Shown here piece by piece: positions 8,266 through 17,762 of a DNA stretch of 64,000 nt (position 1 is the first letter of the stretch; every line of letters begins with the position of its first letter). A model generated the notes under the pieces. The model saw nothing but the letters and a program-made list of their open reading frames with translations. It did no database searches and had not been told where the DNA came from. Source of the stretch: Bacillus mycoides (GTDB lineage: Bacteria > Bacillota > Bacilli > Bacillales > Bacillaceae_G). Location of the stretch: the NCBI RefSeq assembly GCF_001757995.1, contig NZ_LXLV01000032.1:1-64000 (forward strand), given 5' to 3'. A program made the translations under genes and the position numbers.

Positions 8266-8611
8266 TGTCTATTAGTCAAACTTTAAACCCGGATAATATA
8301 TTGATACTAGATACAAAAACTTCTAGCTCTAGACGATTAATCTCAATTGATGAAAAGACAATTGAAGCATTACAAAAACATAAAGTAAAAATAAACACTG
8401 ATAAATTAAGACTTGGTCAAGCATATATAGATTGCGATATAGTTGTTAGTACCAAGCAACGCTTCTTTTAAAACAAGGAGTACATCCAAATATTGTAAGT
8501 GAACGATTGGGCCATAAGGACATTTTCATAACTTTAAATCGCTATTCACATGTTTTACCGGGAATGCAAGAGGATACTGTTAAAACATTTAGTGAAAGAT
8601 TATTCAGATAG
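8262..8611 (+). pseudogene. Tyrosine recombinase (integrase) C-terminal fragment, internally deleted
   Basis: The first part reads LILDTKTSSSRRLISIDEKT and EALQKHKVKINTDKLRLGQAY. After about 8455 the frame changes to TLLLKQGVHPNIVSERLGHK and DIFITLNRYSHVLPGMQEDT, ending TFSERLFR at 8611. The second part holds the GHK motif (catalytic His) and the active Tyr (NRYSHV). The segment with the conserved RHTHA box is missing and the frame is shifted, so the enzyme is dead. The stop is followed by TGTTTGCAAATAC and a terminator also found after 4177. Confidence 0.75.
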
Positions 8612-8644
8612 CAATGTTTGCAAAATGTTTGCAAATACAAAAAA

Positions 8645-8673
8645 TACGGTTTCTCTTCCCACGAGAAACCGTA
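8645..8673. terminator. Terminator after the integrase fragment, shared with the ABC exporter
   Basis: TACGGTTTCTC and GAGAAACCGTA are perfect arms. It is a near copy of the hairpin at 4200-4226. It lies just beyond the stop of the minus-strand ABC gene. Confidence 0.65.
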
Positions 8674-8690
8674 TTACATCAATATTTCCG

Positions 8691-10487
8691 TTAAATTTTA
8701 AACTGACTCGTATACAGATCAAAGTAAAACCCTCTATCTTCCATGAGAGTTTCATGATTTCCTCTCTCTAAAATACTTCCATCTTTTATTACAAGTATTT
8801 GATCTGCTTTTTCAATCGTTTTCAGCCGATGAGCAATTACAAAGCTCGTTCGCCCTCTCATTAAATTGTTTAATCCGGCTTGAATTTGTAATTCTGTTCT
8901 CGTATCAATATTAGATGTAGCTTCATCGAGAATTAATATATCTGCATCTGCTAAAATTGCTCGTGCAATCGCAAGAAGTTGTTTTTGTCCCTGACTTAAA
9001 TTCGAACCTTCTGAAGCGATTTCTGTTTCATATTGATTCGGTAAATGCTTAATAAAAGAATGTGCTGATGCAGCTTTAGCAGCGGCCATTACTTCTTCAT
9101 CACTTGCATCCAAACGCCCATACCGAATATTATCCATAATCGTCCCAGCAAATAAATACGTATCCTGTAAAACAACCCCTATTTTACTCCGTAAAGAATT
9201 AATATCATAATCCTTTATATCTTTTTCATCAATGTTAATTTGCCCTTTTTGAATGTCATAAAAGCGAGTTAACAAATTAATAATTGTTGTTTTTCCTGAT
9301 CCAGTTGGACCGACTAAAGCGATGGTCTCCCCAGGATTTGCCTCGAGACTCACATCTTTTAAAATCATGTTGTCCTGTGCGTATCCAAATGAAACTTTCT
9401 CAAGCCTAACATGTCCTTGTAAATTTTGTACAAGTACTGCATCTTTTTTATTTTGAATTTCTGGTACTTCATCCATAATTTCAAAAACACGTTCTCCTCC
9501 AGCAACTGCCGCTTGAATCGTATTCATTAAAGTTGCAAATTGACTAAGTGGTCTTGAAAATTGTCGAGAATAATTAATAAAAGCTGCAATGACACCTACC
9601 GTTGTCATTCCGTTTAATACCATTACCGATCCAGTTCCAATTACAAGCCCCATTCCTAAGTTATTAATAAAGTTCATACTTGGAAAAATAAATGCTGAAA
9701 ACGTTTCAGCCTTCGTTGCTGAAATTCTTAGCTGTTCGTTAATTTCATTAAAGTTATGTACGGTTTCTTTTTCTTTTCCGTATAACGTAGTTACGTCTGC
9801 ACCTGTAATAGCTTCCTCGATAAATCCATTTAATTCCCCTAAATCCTTTTGACGCTTCGCAAAGTTTTTACCACTATAAGCAACTAGTTTTTTTGTAACG
9901 AAAAACATAATAGGTACTGTAATTAAAGTTACAATCGCTAAAATCCAATCTAATGAAAACATCGCAATTGTTACACCTATAAATGTTAACGCTGAGGAAA
10001 TAATTTGTACAACACTTTGTGTCAAAGCTTGATTTAAGTTATCAATATCATTTGTCACACGGCTCATTAAATCACCTTGAGAACGTACATCAAAGAATCT
10101 TAGAGAAAGTGTTTGGATTTTCTCAAAAATATCTTGTCTTATTTTTTGTATAGTCTTTAATGCAACATTAATCATTACAAATGTTTGTAACCATGTTAAC
10201 AATACGGTTATCCCATATATTGCAATGAGCAGCATGCACATTCTCGCTGTCCCGCTTAAATCCTTCGGTACAATGTATTCATCAATGATGACCCCCATAT
10301 AATATGGCCCAAGTAAACCTAGTAATGTCGTAATAAATACAAGAATAATAACAAACATAAGAGATGCTTTTTGATACCCCATGTAGTTCCATACTCGCAT
10401 TATAGTTCCTTTAGTATTCTTTGTTTTTCCCGTTTTCGGATCGTTACGTCCACCCTTATTTCCAAATTGTCCTTGAAAATTACGCAC
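8691..10487 (-). CDS. ABC exporter half-transporter with canonical ATPase site (YfiC/BmrD type)
   Basis: The 598-residue protein has an N-terminal six-helix ABC exporter domain (about 30-310) and a nucleotide-binding domain. Walker A is GPTGSGKTT, the signature is NLSQGQKQL, and Walker B with catalytic Glu is ILILDEATSNIDT. The H-loop region reads SFVIAHRLKTI. The start chosen is GTG at 10487. AAGGAGGGG lies six bases before it and it overlaps the stop of the upstream gene (10480-10482), which implies translational coupling. The two genes encode the subunits of a heterodimeric multidrug-type exporter. The substrate is unknown. Longer ORF starts lie inside the upstream gene and are unlikely. 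Confidence 0.88.
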   Translation of the reverse strand: MRNFQGQFGNKGGRNDPKTGKTKNTKGTIMRVWNYMGYQKASLMFVIILVFITTLLGLLGPYYMGVIIDEYIVPKDLSGTARMCMLLIAIYGITVLLTWLQTFVMINVALKTIQKIRQDIFEKIQTLSLRFFDVRSQGDLMSRVTNDIDNLNQALTQSVVQIISSALTFIGVTIAMFSLDWILAIVTLITVPIMFFVTKKLVAYSGKNFAKRQKDLGELNGFIEEAITGADVTTLYGKEKETVHNFNEINEQLRISATKAETFSAFIFPSMNFINNLGMGLVIGTGSVMVLNGMTTVGVIAAFINYSRQFSRPLSQFATLMNTIQAAVAGGERVFEIMDEVPEIQNKKDAVLVQNLQGHVRLEKVSFGYAQDNMILKDVSLEANPGETIALVGPTGSGKTTIINLLTRFYDIQKGQINIDEKDIKDYDINSLRSKIGVVLQDTYLFAGTIMDNIRYGRLDASDEEVMAAAKAASAHSFIKHLPNQYETEIASEGSNLSQGQKQLLAIARAILADADILILDEATSNIDTRTELQIQAGLNNLMRGRTSFVIAHRLKTIEKADQILVIKDGSILERGNHETLMEDRGFYFDLYTSQFKI

Positions 10488-12234
10488 GCTCTTCCCCTCC
10501 TTCTTGCTGCAGGCTACCACCTTGGGAAAGATAAATTTCCTGATACACTTCACAAGTTGCCAATAAAGCCTCATGCGTACCATTTCCAACTAATTCACCG
10601 TTATTCAAAACGAGGATTTTATCAGCATCTATAATAGAAGATATTTTTGATGCAATTAAAAATGTCGTTGTGCCACTATATCTCGCCCTTAACGCTTCTT
10701 GTATTACAGCTTCTGACTTCGCATCAACTGCCGATGTAGAATCGTCTAATATAAGAATAGATGGCTTTCTCACTAGGGCTCTTGCAATAGATATACGTTG
10801 TTTTTGGCCGCCAGATAGATTCGTTGCACCTTGTGTTAAGTTATATTGATAAGAGTCGTCCAGCTTATTGATAAACTCAGTCGCACAAGCAGATGAAGAT
10901 GCTAATTCCAATTCATCATAAGTGGCATCTTCTTTGCCATAACGTAAATTCTCTTCTATACTGCCTGAAAAGAGAAGTGCCTTTTGTGGAACGAAGCCAA
11001 TTGAGGCACGAAGTTTTTGCAAATCGTATGCTTTCACATTAACATCATCTATACATATTTCACCTTGATCAACATCGTAAAGTCGTGGCAATAGTTTCGC
11101 CAATGTAGATTTACCACTTCCAGTAGATCCAATAATTCCTATTTTTTCACCTTTACGTACTGTAAATGAAATATCTTTTAAAACATATTCATTATTTTTC
11201 GTATAACTATAGCTAACATTTTTAAACTCTACATTACCACCAACTTGTTTTGGTTCATATACGTCGCCTTTAGTTGTAATATCAACTTCAGTATGTAAGA
11301 CTTGTTGTACACGATTAGCTGATGGAAAAGCACGGGCAATTTGAATAAATACCATACTAATAGACATAAGTGACATTAAAATGATATTTAAATAGTTAAT
11401 AAAAGCTAAAATGGCCCCTACTTGGAGTGTACCGTTAAAAACTTTCTCGCCACCAATCCATAAAGTTGCTACAATCCCGCCATTTACAACTAGCATAATA
11501 ATTGGCATCATCAATGAAATAATTTGTATTGCACGAATATTTATTTCAGTTAAACTTGTATTAACTTTCTCAAACTGTGCGATTTCATATTTTTGTCTTA
11601 CATATGCTTTTATAACACGTACACCGGATAAATTTTCTTGTAGCTTTGTGTTTACTTTATCTAATGCTTCTTGTACTCGTTTAAATGAACCGCTCGCTTG
11701 ACCTGCAATCCATACAATTGCAACTAATAAAACGGGTACGACAACAAGTAAAATTGGAAATAGGTCTCTCGCTGTTACAAAGACTATAATGATACTTCCA
11801 ATAAATAATAACGGTCCACGGACAAGTACACGTAACGTCATCGTCATTGCCGATTGAATAGATGAAATATCATTTGTAACGATTGTTAATAATTTACCTG
11901 TTCCAAATGAATCACGATTTTTGCTAGAAAATGTTTCTATTTTCGCAAACACATCTTTTCGTATGTCTGTAGCGAAATTAACAGCAGCTTTTGTAGAATA
12001 CATCATACAACCAAGTCCTCCAACTAAACCGATCGCTGCTGCCCCTATCATAAGAAACCCCATTTTCATTACATAATTCAAATCCCGATTTGCAATTCCA
12101 ACATCAATAATATGTTGCATTATTGTCGGTTGAATTAAGTCCATCGCAACCTCAAGTACCATAAATAGCGGCCCAATAATAGCGAAGAACATGTATGGTT
12201 TTAAATACTGTAACAACTTGCGAAATGATTTCAT
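10480..12234 (-). CDS. ABC exporter half-transporter with degenerate ATPase site (YfiB/BmrC type)
   Basis: The 584-residue protein starts MKSFRKLLQYLKPYMFF after AAGGAG. It has six membrane helices, then a nucleotide-binding domain with Walker A GSTGSGKST and signature NLSGGQKQRISIARAL. Walker B reads ILILDDSTSAVD, so the catalytic Glu is Asp, and the H-loop His is replaced (FLIASKISSI where the partner has FVIAHRLKTI). This is the non-catalytic site expected in asymmetric heterodimers such as BmrCD. It is the first gene of the two-gene operon. It is probably a drug or lipid exporter, with the exact cargo not readable. Confidence 0.88.
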   Translation of the reverse strand: MKSFRKLLQYLKPYMFFAIIGPLFMVLEVAMDLIQPTIMQHIIDVGIANRDLNYVMKMGFLMIGAAAIGLVGGLGCMMYSTKAAVNFATDIRKDVFAKIETFSSKNRDSFGTGKLLTIVTNDISSIQSAMTMTLRVLVRGPLLFIGSIIIVFVTARDLFPILLVVVPVLLVAIVWIAGQASGSFKRVQEALDKVNTKLQENLSGVRVIKAYVRQKYEIAQFEKVNTSLTEINIRAIQIISLMMPIIMLVVNGGIVATLWIGGEKVFNGTLQVGAILAFINYLNIILMSLMSISMVFIQIARAFPSANRVQQVLHTEVDITTKGDVYEPKQVGGNVEFKNVSYSYTKNNEYVLKDISFTVRKGEKIGIIGSTGSGKSTLAKLLPRLYDVDQGEICIDDVNVKAYDLQKLRASIGFVPQKALLFSGSIEENLRYGKEDATYDELELASSSACATEFINKLDDSYQYNLTQGATNLSGGQKQRISIARALVRKPSILILDDSTSAVDAKSEAVIQEALRARYSGTTTFLIASKISSIIDADKILVLNNGELVGNGTHEALLATCEVYQEIYLSQGGSLQQEGGEERA

Positions 12235-12579
12235 ACATAATCTCCTTTTTTTATGAAATTACCATTGAATAATTCATATCCCTCCTTACTTAAGCGATTT
12301 AGTCTAGAATTTCTTCATTACTTCTAATATATTATGTAAATTAATATTTAACATTATTAAATGATAAGCATTAATGACTTTCCGGTCAATAAATGTGCTT
12401 TATCTTACGTAAATACAAAAACCGCATTCTTAATAGAAAGAATACGGTTTTTCATCTATATTTGTTCAGTTGTAAAATTCAGTCTCGAATCCATTATTTC
12501 CAGATGGGTTTCACATGTAAAAATCTATTTTAATAAGACTTTTACCTATATCCTCCATCAAAAGCGTCTATTTGAACAT
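12235..12579. other. Intergenic region with a bidirectional terminator
   Basis: It holds the upstream region of the ABC operon and, at 12418-12452, AAAACCGCATTCTT/AAGAATACGGTTTT, an almost perfect hairpin with A and T runs on both sides. The 40 bases after it resemble those after the integrase terminators. No gene is seen. Confidence 0.5.
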
Positions 12580-13464
12580 TTAAAACTCCGTTAATACCGG
12601 GAATTTATAACCTTTAAAATCTATCTCTTTATTACTTCGAACCATTAAATACTTATTAGACTGTAATTCTGTAAACTGTACATCCTCAATCCCTAATTGA
12701 TCTGGAGAAAAATAAAATTCAATTTCTGTAAAGCTTTCCGTGATTTCCGCACATATTTCATCTAACACTGGAAGTACCGGTGCAAATACTCCAAATACTT
12801 TCAACTTTTCATTGTCCACTTCATAAACGATCAGAGCATCTAGTTTCTCTGAATAATACAGTTTCTCATTCCATTCCGTGTCATACATATTTAAATAAAA
12901 TGAAGACTGGAAGTTTAATGTTGAAAATTTATTTGATAGCCTTTGGCTACTATCGATCGTTTCATGTATTATCTGTCTATTTTCTTCATTATAGTAATCT
13001 AATTTTCTAAGTAGAGAATCTTTATTATTATTTTTATCGTATGGTATAGTCATCAAATATTCCTGCACAATTTTAAATCCAAATGATGTATATAGTTCAG
13101 GAGTTTCAGTAAACAATAACGTACATTCACACTGCTTATCGATTTCTTCTATCATTTTACTCGTTAATTGAGTCATGAGTCCTTGTCTACGAAAATTAGG
13201 ATGTGTCATTACTGATTGAATACCCACTGCATTAATTTTTTCACCATTGATTAGCAATGGTAGTGAAAATGCTGCAACATTTGCAATCACTTTATCTTCT
13301 TGTAAAAATGATAAAGCTTTATATGTATAATCCCAATATCCTTTCTCCGAAAAATCTTTCAATGTTTGACTTGTAATCCCAAACACTTCTTCAAATAAAG
13401 GAAATAACTGCTCTCTTTTCGGTTCTTCTATTAGAAAATTTACAATTTTTTCAACATTCCCCAT
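12580..13464 (-). CDS. GNAT acetyltransferase, Eis-like two-domain type
   Basis: The 294-residue protein starts MGNVEKIVNFLIEE after GGAGGG. The N-terminal GNAT fold carries INAVGIQSVMTHPNFRRQGL and MTQLTSKMIEEI, with the RRQGL acetyl-CoA loop at about residues 94-98. It is followed by LLFTETPELYTSFGFKIV. The C-terminal 120 residues form a second domain of the length seen in Eis-like N-acetyltransferases. The acceptor is unknown. It is a monocistronic gene with a terminator-like hairpin downstream at 12418-12452. Confidence 0.75.
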   Translation of the reverse strand: MGNVEKIVNFLIEEPKREQLFPLFEEVFGITSQTLKDFSEKGYWDYTYKALSFLQEDKVIANVAAFSLPLLINGEKINAVGIQSVMTHPNFRRQGLMTQLTSKMIEEIDKQCECTLLFTETPELYTSFGFKIVQEYLMTIPYDKNNNKDSLLRKLDYYNEENRQIIHETIDSSQRLSNKFSTLNFQSSFYLNMYDTEWNEKLYYSEKLDALIVYEVDNEKLKVFGVFAPVLPVLDEICAEITESFTEIEFYFSPDQLGIEDVQFTELQSNKYLMVRSNKEIDFKGYKFPVLTEF

Positions 13465-13661
13465 GTTGTCCCTCCATACGTCAATTCCATTAAATTAGAT
13501 ATACTTATATGACCTACTCTTAAAATAATAGGCCTTACAAATCAATATACTATCATAAAACTTAAAAGAATAGTCTAATTTATTTTATGTTTTGACTTTC
13601 AGAAAATAAGTCAAATAAACTAATATTAGAATTTCTGAATATTAATAAGTTTATTATATAA

Positions 13662-13707
13662 AAATAGTGCTTTCTAATTAGCTTTTACTAATAGAAATGC
13701 ACCATTT
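13662..13707 (-). terminator. Imperfect terminator downstream of the MOSC gene
   Basis: AAATAGTGCTTTCTAATTAG and CTAATAGAAATGCACCATTT pair with a few mismatches just beyond the stop at 13721. Confidence 0.45.
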
Positions 13708-13720
13708 ATAAAAAAAAATT

Positions 13721-14410
13721 TTATTCTTTCGTTCCTTCAAGCCTCTCCTTCGTATTAATTTCTTCTCCGCTCATACGCTTTCCAAATGTCTTTCTCCAAC
13801 TAGTAGAAAGTGCATTTACTTCTAAAATTCTTTTTAACCCTTCAATATTTAGTTTTTCCTTATGCATGATACGATTAGCAAACGCTACTGTAACACCTTT
13901 CGAATCAGGCTCCAGCCGTTTTAACGTATCGACTGGTGATACCCACCCTTCTTTTAATACACGAAAATAAAACCCTGTATATCCTGTTTCTTGAAAATAT
14001 AGTGGTAACTTGGGAATATTGTATTTCTTAGCTAGTTTAAAACAAGGCTGTCTTGGCTGCGTCACTTGTACTATCGCTTCTCCAAGTTGAAACGTATCAC
14101 CAATACAAACATCCTCTTCGTGCATACCGCTAACTGTTATATTTTCTCCGAAGGCTCCATATACAAGGTCTTGACTCAATTCTTTCTCCCAATATCCATA
14201 ATGTTCTCCCGAATACACACAAACTGCTTTATCCACTCCACCATGATGAACTAAATCCGCTTGGCCATCACCTTTAAATTTTGCAAACGTTAAATATATA
14301 GGCTCCTTTGTTTCAACTTTATTTATGCCTGTTTGAATTAACTTTCCTCCATATATAACCTCTTTTGGCAATCCTATGTTTAGAGATAGTATCTCATATT
14401 CTTTATTCAT
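13721..14410 (-). CDS. MOSC domain protein, YiiM/YflK type
   Basis: The 229-residue protein has the MOSC core KGDGQADLVHHGGVDKAVCV, YGAFGENITVSG and VCIGDTFQLGEAIVQVTQPR, then QPCFKLAKKY with the conserved Cys. A C-terminal helical (3-alpha) domain ends VNALSTSWRKTFGKRM. MOSC proteins carry or use molybdenum cofactor sulfur. YiiM-type members take part in reduction of N-hydroxylated compounds. It starts MNKEYEILSLNIGLPK. It is divergent from a LysR regulator, with about 240 bases between, so it may be a target. Confidence 0.85.
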   Translation of the reverse strand: MNKEYEILSLNIGLPKEVIYGGKLIQTGINKVETKEPIYLTFAKFKGDGQADLVHHGGVDKAVCVYSGEHYGYWEKELSQDLVYGAFGENITVSGMHEEDVCIGDTFQLGEAIVQVTQPRQPCFKLAKKYNIPKLPLYFQETGYTGFYFRVLKEGWVSPVDTLKRLEPDSKGVTVAFANRIMHKEKLNIEGLKRILEVNALSTSWRKTFGKRMSGEEINTKERLEGTKE

Positions 14411-14636
14411 CCTTATCGCTCCTCTTGCTTATTTTACATATAAAGGCGTTAAATGATATATTCCTATCGGTAAACCGCCTCATACCTTTTTTGAAGTACT
14501 TGTGAATAATTTCCTTTTAATACGTTCGATTTCAACAATTCTGCTTCACCTCATCTAATTTTTATAATCAATCTATTTCTGATAAAGTGATTATAAATCT
14601 CATAAAACCATTGTTCAATTCAATTATTTATATAAT

Positions 14637-14659
14637 AATGATAGGTATATCCTATGATT
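14637..14659. promoter_or_regulatory. Palindrome, probable LysR autoregulatory site
   Basis: AATGATAGG-TATAT-CCTATGATT is an inverted repeat with one mismatch and contains the LysR box T-N11-A. It sits at the 5' end of the LysR gene, just after a TATAAT at 14631-14636. Confidence 0.5.
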
Positions 14660-15571
14660 GAATTTGAGGTGATTCCAATCGAATTACGACAACTAGAATA
14701 TTTTTTAGCTGTTTCGAAAGAGTTACATTTTACAAAAGCAGCTGAGAAATTAAACATTTCACAACCTTCACTAAGTCAACAAATACGTGCATTAGAACAT
14801 GAAGTAGGAATGCCGCTTTTCGATCGAATTGGTAAAAAAATATCTTTAACTAAAGCAGGAAGAATTTTATTATCACACGGTAAAACAATTTTTCATGAAG
14901 TCGAACAAGCTCGTTCTGCCATTCAAGATTTAAACGGACTACAGCACGGCTCCTTAACAATAGGATCTTTGTTAACCGTAATAAATTATTTACTACCACC
15001 AGCTATATTAGATTTCAATAAGCAATATCCAAATATCGAACTTTCTGTGTTGGGACTTCGTACAGGAGAAATTCTTGAAAAATTATTACAAAACGAACTA
15101 GATATTGGCATTACATTTCTCCCGGTGCAAGATAAAGAGATTATTTCTACCCCTCTATACAAAAGTGAACTTACATTAGTCGTGCCAACCGGTCATCGAT
15201 TAACTGAACGTGATCATGTATCTATTGCTGAATTACAGAACTACCCTTTAATTCTTTCACCTAAAAATTTCTTTTTAACCGAACTAATTACATCTCATTG
15301 TCAAAAATTCAACTTTACACCAAAACCAATTTTAGAAATTAGTACGATGGAATCTTTAATTCAAATGGTCGCACAAGGTATGGGGATTACCGTGTTACCA
15401 AAACCGTATATAGAATTTTTGCAAAGTGAGCACATACAAGCTATTAAAATTGAAAACCCCACTCCAACAATAGATATAGGACTTATTTATAGAAAAGATA
15501 AGTATATGTGCGCTGCTACCCGGAAATTTATTGAGCAACTAAAAATAACAGTACATTCTTTACAAAACTAA
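14654..15571 (+). CDS. LysR-family transcriptional regulator
   Basis: The HTH at the N-terminus reads ELRQLEYFLAVSKELHFTKA, AEKLNISQPSLSQQIRALEH, followed by a periplasmic-binding-like effector domain (LDIGITFLPVQD, TMESLIQMVAQGMGITVLPK). The family start would be at ELRQLEYF. GAGGTGA (14666-14672) is spaced correctly for ATC at 14678, not for the ATG at 14654, which overlaps the palindrome and lacks a ribosome site. GTG 14669 is the other option. It is divergent from the MOSC gene. The ligand is unknown. Confidence 0.85.
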   Translation: MIEFEVIPIELRQLEYFLAVSKELHFTKAAEKLNISQPSLSQQIRALEHEVGMPLFDRIGKKISLTKAGRILLSHGKTIFHEVEQARSAIQDLNGLQHGSLTIGSLLTVINYLLPPAILDFNKQYPNIELSVLGLRTGEILEKLLQNELDIGITFLPVQDKEIISTPLYKSELTLVVPTGHRLTERDHVSIAELQNYPLILSPKNFFLTELITSHCQKFNFTPKPILEISTMESLIQMVAQGMGITVLPKPYIEFLQSEHIQAIKIENPTPTIDIGLIYRKDKYMCAATRKFIEQLKITVHSLQN

Positions 15572-15577
15572 ATGAAC

Positions 15578-15633
15578 AAAAGAGATTGTCCTATGAAGTC
15601 ATATCACAACGACCTAGTAGAATAATCTCTTTT
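15578..15633 (+). terminator. Terminator of the LysR gene
   Basis: AAAAGAGATT (15578-15587) and AATCTCTTTT (15624-15633) close a long loop immediately after the stop. Confidence 0.65.
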
Positions 15634-15675
15634 CATAATGAAATAAAACATTACATTTTGTGGTTTTTTTATAAT

Positions 15676-15745
15676 ATATAAGTGCTTAATTATTATCGTT
15701 TTATCAAGCGACATATCAGCGATAATTTATGTCTATCTCTGCACT
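15676..15745. repeat. Dispersed repeat, copy 3 (palindromic)
   Basis: ATAAGTGC and GCACTTAT form outer arms, and AATTATTATCG/CGATAATT inner arms. The core ACATATCAGCGATAATTTAT matches copies at 4320 and 45290. It lies between the LysR terminator and the helicase remnant. Confidence 0.6.
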
Positions 15746-15857
15746 TATCGCATCTATATATCTTTTTTGTTCTAAAGACTTAAGATTTTTTTGTCCTAAT
15801 TCTTCTGTAATTTTAAGACTTTTTTTGAGTTATGATATGTGATAGCGCCAGTTATTC

Positions 15858-16330
15858 CTACACCAATGATTCATCAGTTTTATTATAAACATATTTGACT
15901 TCTCCAAAAAGATCACCAGTATCCCATTCGCAATCATAATGGGCACATCCTAAAGGATCGCCTTCGTCTCGACCTCTTGAAGGTTTACCTTTATCTATAT
16001 CTGGGTGTTCTTTTTTAATGTATGTATCCAATTTAATAGCTATTGCACTGAGTTTTTCTATTTTTCATTTTTCTTTTAATCGTATTAGTTATTGATTTTA
16101 ATTGAGGAATGTTAACCTTTCTTTCGATTATTTTCATAAATGCTTCTTGAAATTCATGGGCCTCATCAATGATGATAACTCCTATATCAGTCTTTAATGT
16201 TGACTCATGTGCTGTATCGGAGTCTAAGTCATTTAATAGGGATTGAATTAGTTGTCTATGATTAGTTATTACTAATTGGACGAACATGAGGTTTGATATA
16301 AATAATTGGATCATTCACTTTATATTTACT
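15858..16330 (-). pseudogene. Helicase (DinG/DEAH-like) fragment with frameshifts
   Basis: The minus strand reads DPIIYIKPHV, then in another frame LVITNHRQLIQSLLNDLDSD and TDIGVIIIDEAHEFQEAF. The DEAH is a Walker B box of superfamily 2 helicases. A further frame change near 16050 leads to EKLSAIAIKLDTYIKKEHPD, GRDEGDPLGCAHYDCEWDTG and a stop at 15858. At least two frameshifts and the missing P-loop half make it a remnant. The neighbouring dispersed repeat suggests it came in with a mobile element. Confidence 0.55.
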
Positions 16331-16685
16331 ATTTCTATTAAAATACAAATCTATTATCATTGCTCTTATCTACGGATACGTATCGATTAATAAATTAAAA
16401 GCACCTAAAAAATTTTCCTTTGCAATATGAGCCATCGAAAAAAATTACCATCGGAAAAGATTCCCTACGGTAATTTTTTAATTTATTATAAGGGATTAGA
16501 GCTCTATAGCCCATTATCATTTCAAATTCGTCCTTTTATAAACAGCTTTTTCCAAATCTATAGATGTGCCTCCTGCCAAATCCAAATTGCAGTTCTATAT
16601 TTGATATATTTATTTCACTCTTCCTTTATTGCAATCAGAAGTATCACATCCTAACTCTTCTAATGATACAAGGAAGATTTATCCT
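16331..16685. other. Intergenic region with one hairpin
   Basis: It holds AAAAAAATTACC/GGTAATTTTTT at 16438-16480, which could end transcripts in either direction. A minus-strand stretch ending VSLEELGCDTSDCNKGRVK (about 16611-16672) looks coding but has no start. Nothing else is recognised. Confidence 0.35.
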
Positions 16686-17762
16686 CTATAAACCTAATTC
16701 TTCTCCCCAAATTGAAACTTTTTCTAGATGATATGTTAATAATTCGCAACCAGAACGGTTATTGAATATTCTTCGTAACTGAGTATGCAGTCCCTTTTCT
16801 AATGTTCTCTGTAAATACGCCATTTTATAAAGATCAATTGGAGCTGTTTTAAATTCAATCCCATACTTCTGCATTTGCTTTGTATATAAATTCACACAAT
16901 GTGTGCGAATCTCTTCTGCATTGCTCTGCCAATCTTTTCTAAAGCCTATTAATATTTCAACTAAAACAACCATATCAAACCAGACGGGTCCGTATTTAAT
17001 AGACTCCCAATCGATAAACTGAATATTCCATGGAGCATCTAGTGTCACATTATTACTACATATATTTTGCATATGAAGGTCTCCATGTGTTATAGATGAA
17101 CCGTTTTCAAATAGTTCTGGAAAAAAATCCGGTCCCTTCTGACACAGTTTTATTAGCGATTTATGATAGGGTTTAATGGTCTCACTTAACCTATCGTCTT
17201 TCACCGCATCATCGAGGAAAGTAATCGTTCTTCCAATGTATTTAGATCGACCACTTCTCATTTTGCTTGATTCATAAATGGGGAGCCATTCATTCCAAAT
17301 ATTTTTATATTTTTTCAAATTGTCTTCAAATGTGTGTGCGTGAAGTTTGGCAACAGTGGGGATAATATGTTCTAAATGTTTTGGGGAGAAAGTAATCTGG
17401 CCGCGTACTTGCTGGACAAACTCCATGAATATCCAGGTCTCAGTTCCTTTTTTTTCAACATAATATATTTGAGGAAGAAACTCTTTCAATATAGGATACG
17501 CTCTTTGATATACTTGAATCTCTACTTCATTTCTGTAGCTTGTTGAATTATATACTTTTAAAATAATGGGATATTTTTTCATTTTTCTTTGAAGAAATAA
17601 TTTGTAGATACTAGTTCTTGTTGTTGATTTCAGGCATTCAATGTTAGCAAAATCTATTGATACCCTTTGACCCATTGAATAAGAGATTTTCTCTGAAATT
17701 CTAGACTTCTTTAAATAATAGGATAATTCTTTTGCTTCATACAATGATTTCATTCCTTTCAT
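16686..17762 (-). CDS. APH/CotS-family kinase-fold protein
   Basis: The 358-residue protein starts MKGMKSLYEAKELSYY at 17762, and its ATG overlaps the upstream TGA (ATGA). The fold resembles aminoglycoside/choline kinases: a nucleotide-binding lobe with PIILKVYNS and WIFMEFVQQVRGQ, then the catalytic loop ITHGDLHMQNICSNN and the metal-binding IQFIDWESIKYGPVWFDMVV. His, Asp and Asn of the Brenner motif are intact, so activity is plausible. CotS, a B. subtilis spore-coat protein, has this fold and is encoded next to a GT4 enzyme (CotSA), the same pairing as here. It is the last gene of a four-gene operon. Its substrate may be a sugar of the product made by its partners. Confidence 0.75.
   Translation of the reverse strand: MKGMKSLYEAKELSYYLKKSRISEKISYSMGQRVSIDFANIECLKSTTRTSIYKLFLQRKMKKYPIILKVYNSTSYRNEVEIQVYQRAYPILKEFLPQIYYVEKKGTETWIFMEFVQQVRGQITFSPKHLEHIIPTVAKLHAHTFEDNLKKYKNIWNEWLPIYESSKMRSGRSKYIGRTITFLDDAVKDDRLSETIKPYHKSLIKLCQKGPDFFPELFENGSSITHGDLHMQNICSNNVTLDAPWNIQFIDWESIKYGPVWFDMVVLVEILIGFRKDWQSNAEEIRTHCVNLYTKQMQKYGIEFKTAPIDLYKMAYLQRTLEKGLHTQLRRIFNNRSGCELLTYHLEKVSIWGEELGL

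Noticed and set aside
12580-13464. Aminoglycoside resistance gene
   Set aside because: Eis-like fold only; nothing in the sequence points to drug substrates.
16033-16314. A complete 93-residue helicase-like protein
   Set aside because: It starts in mid-domain and neighbouring frames carry the rest, so it is a pseudogene piece.
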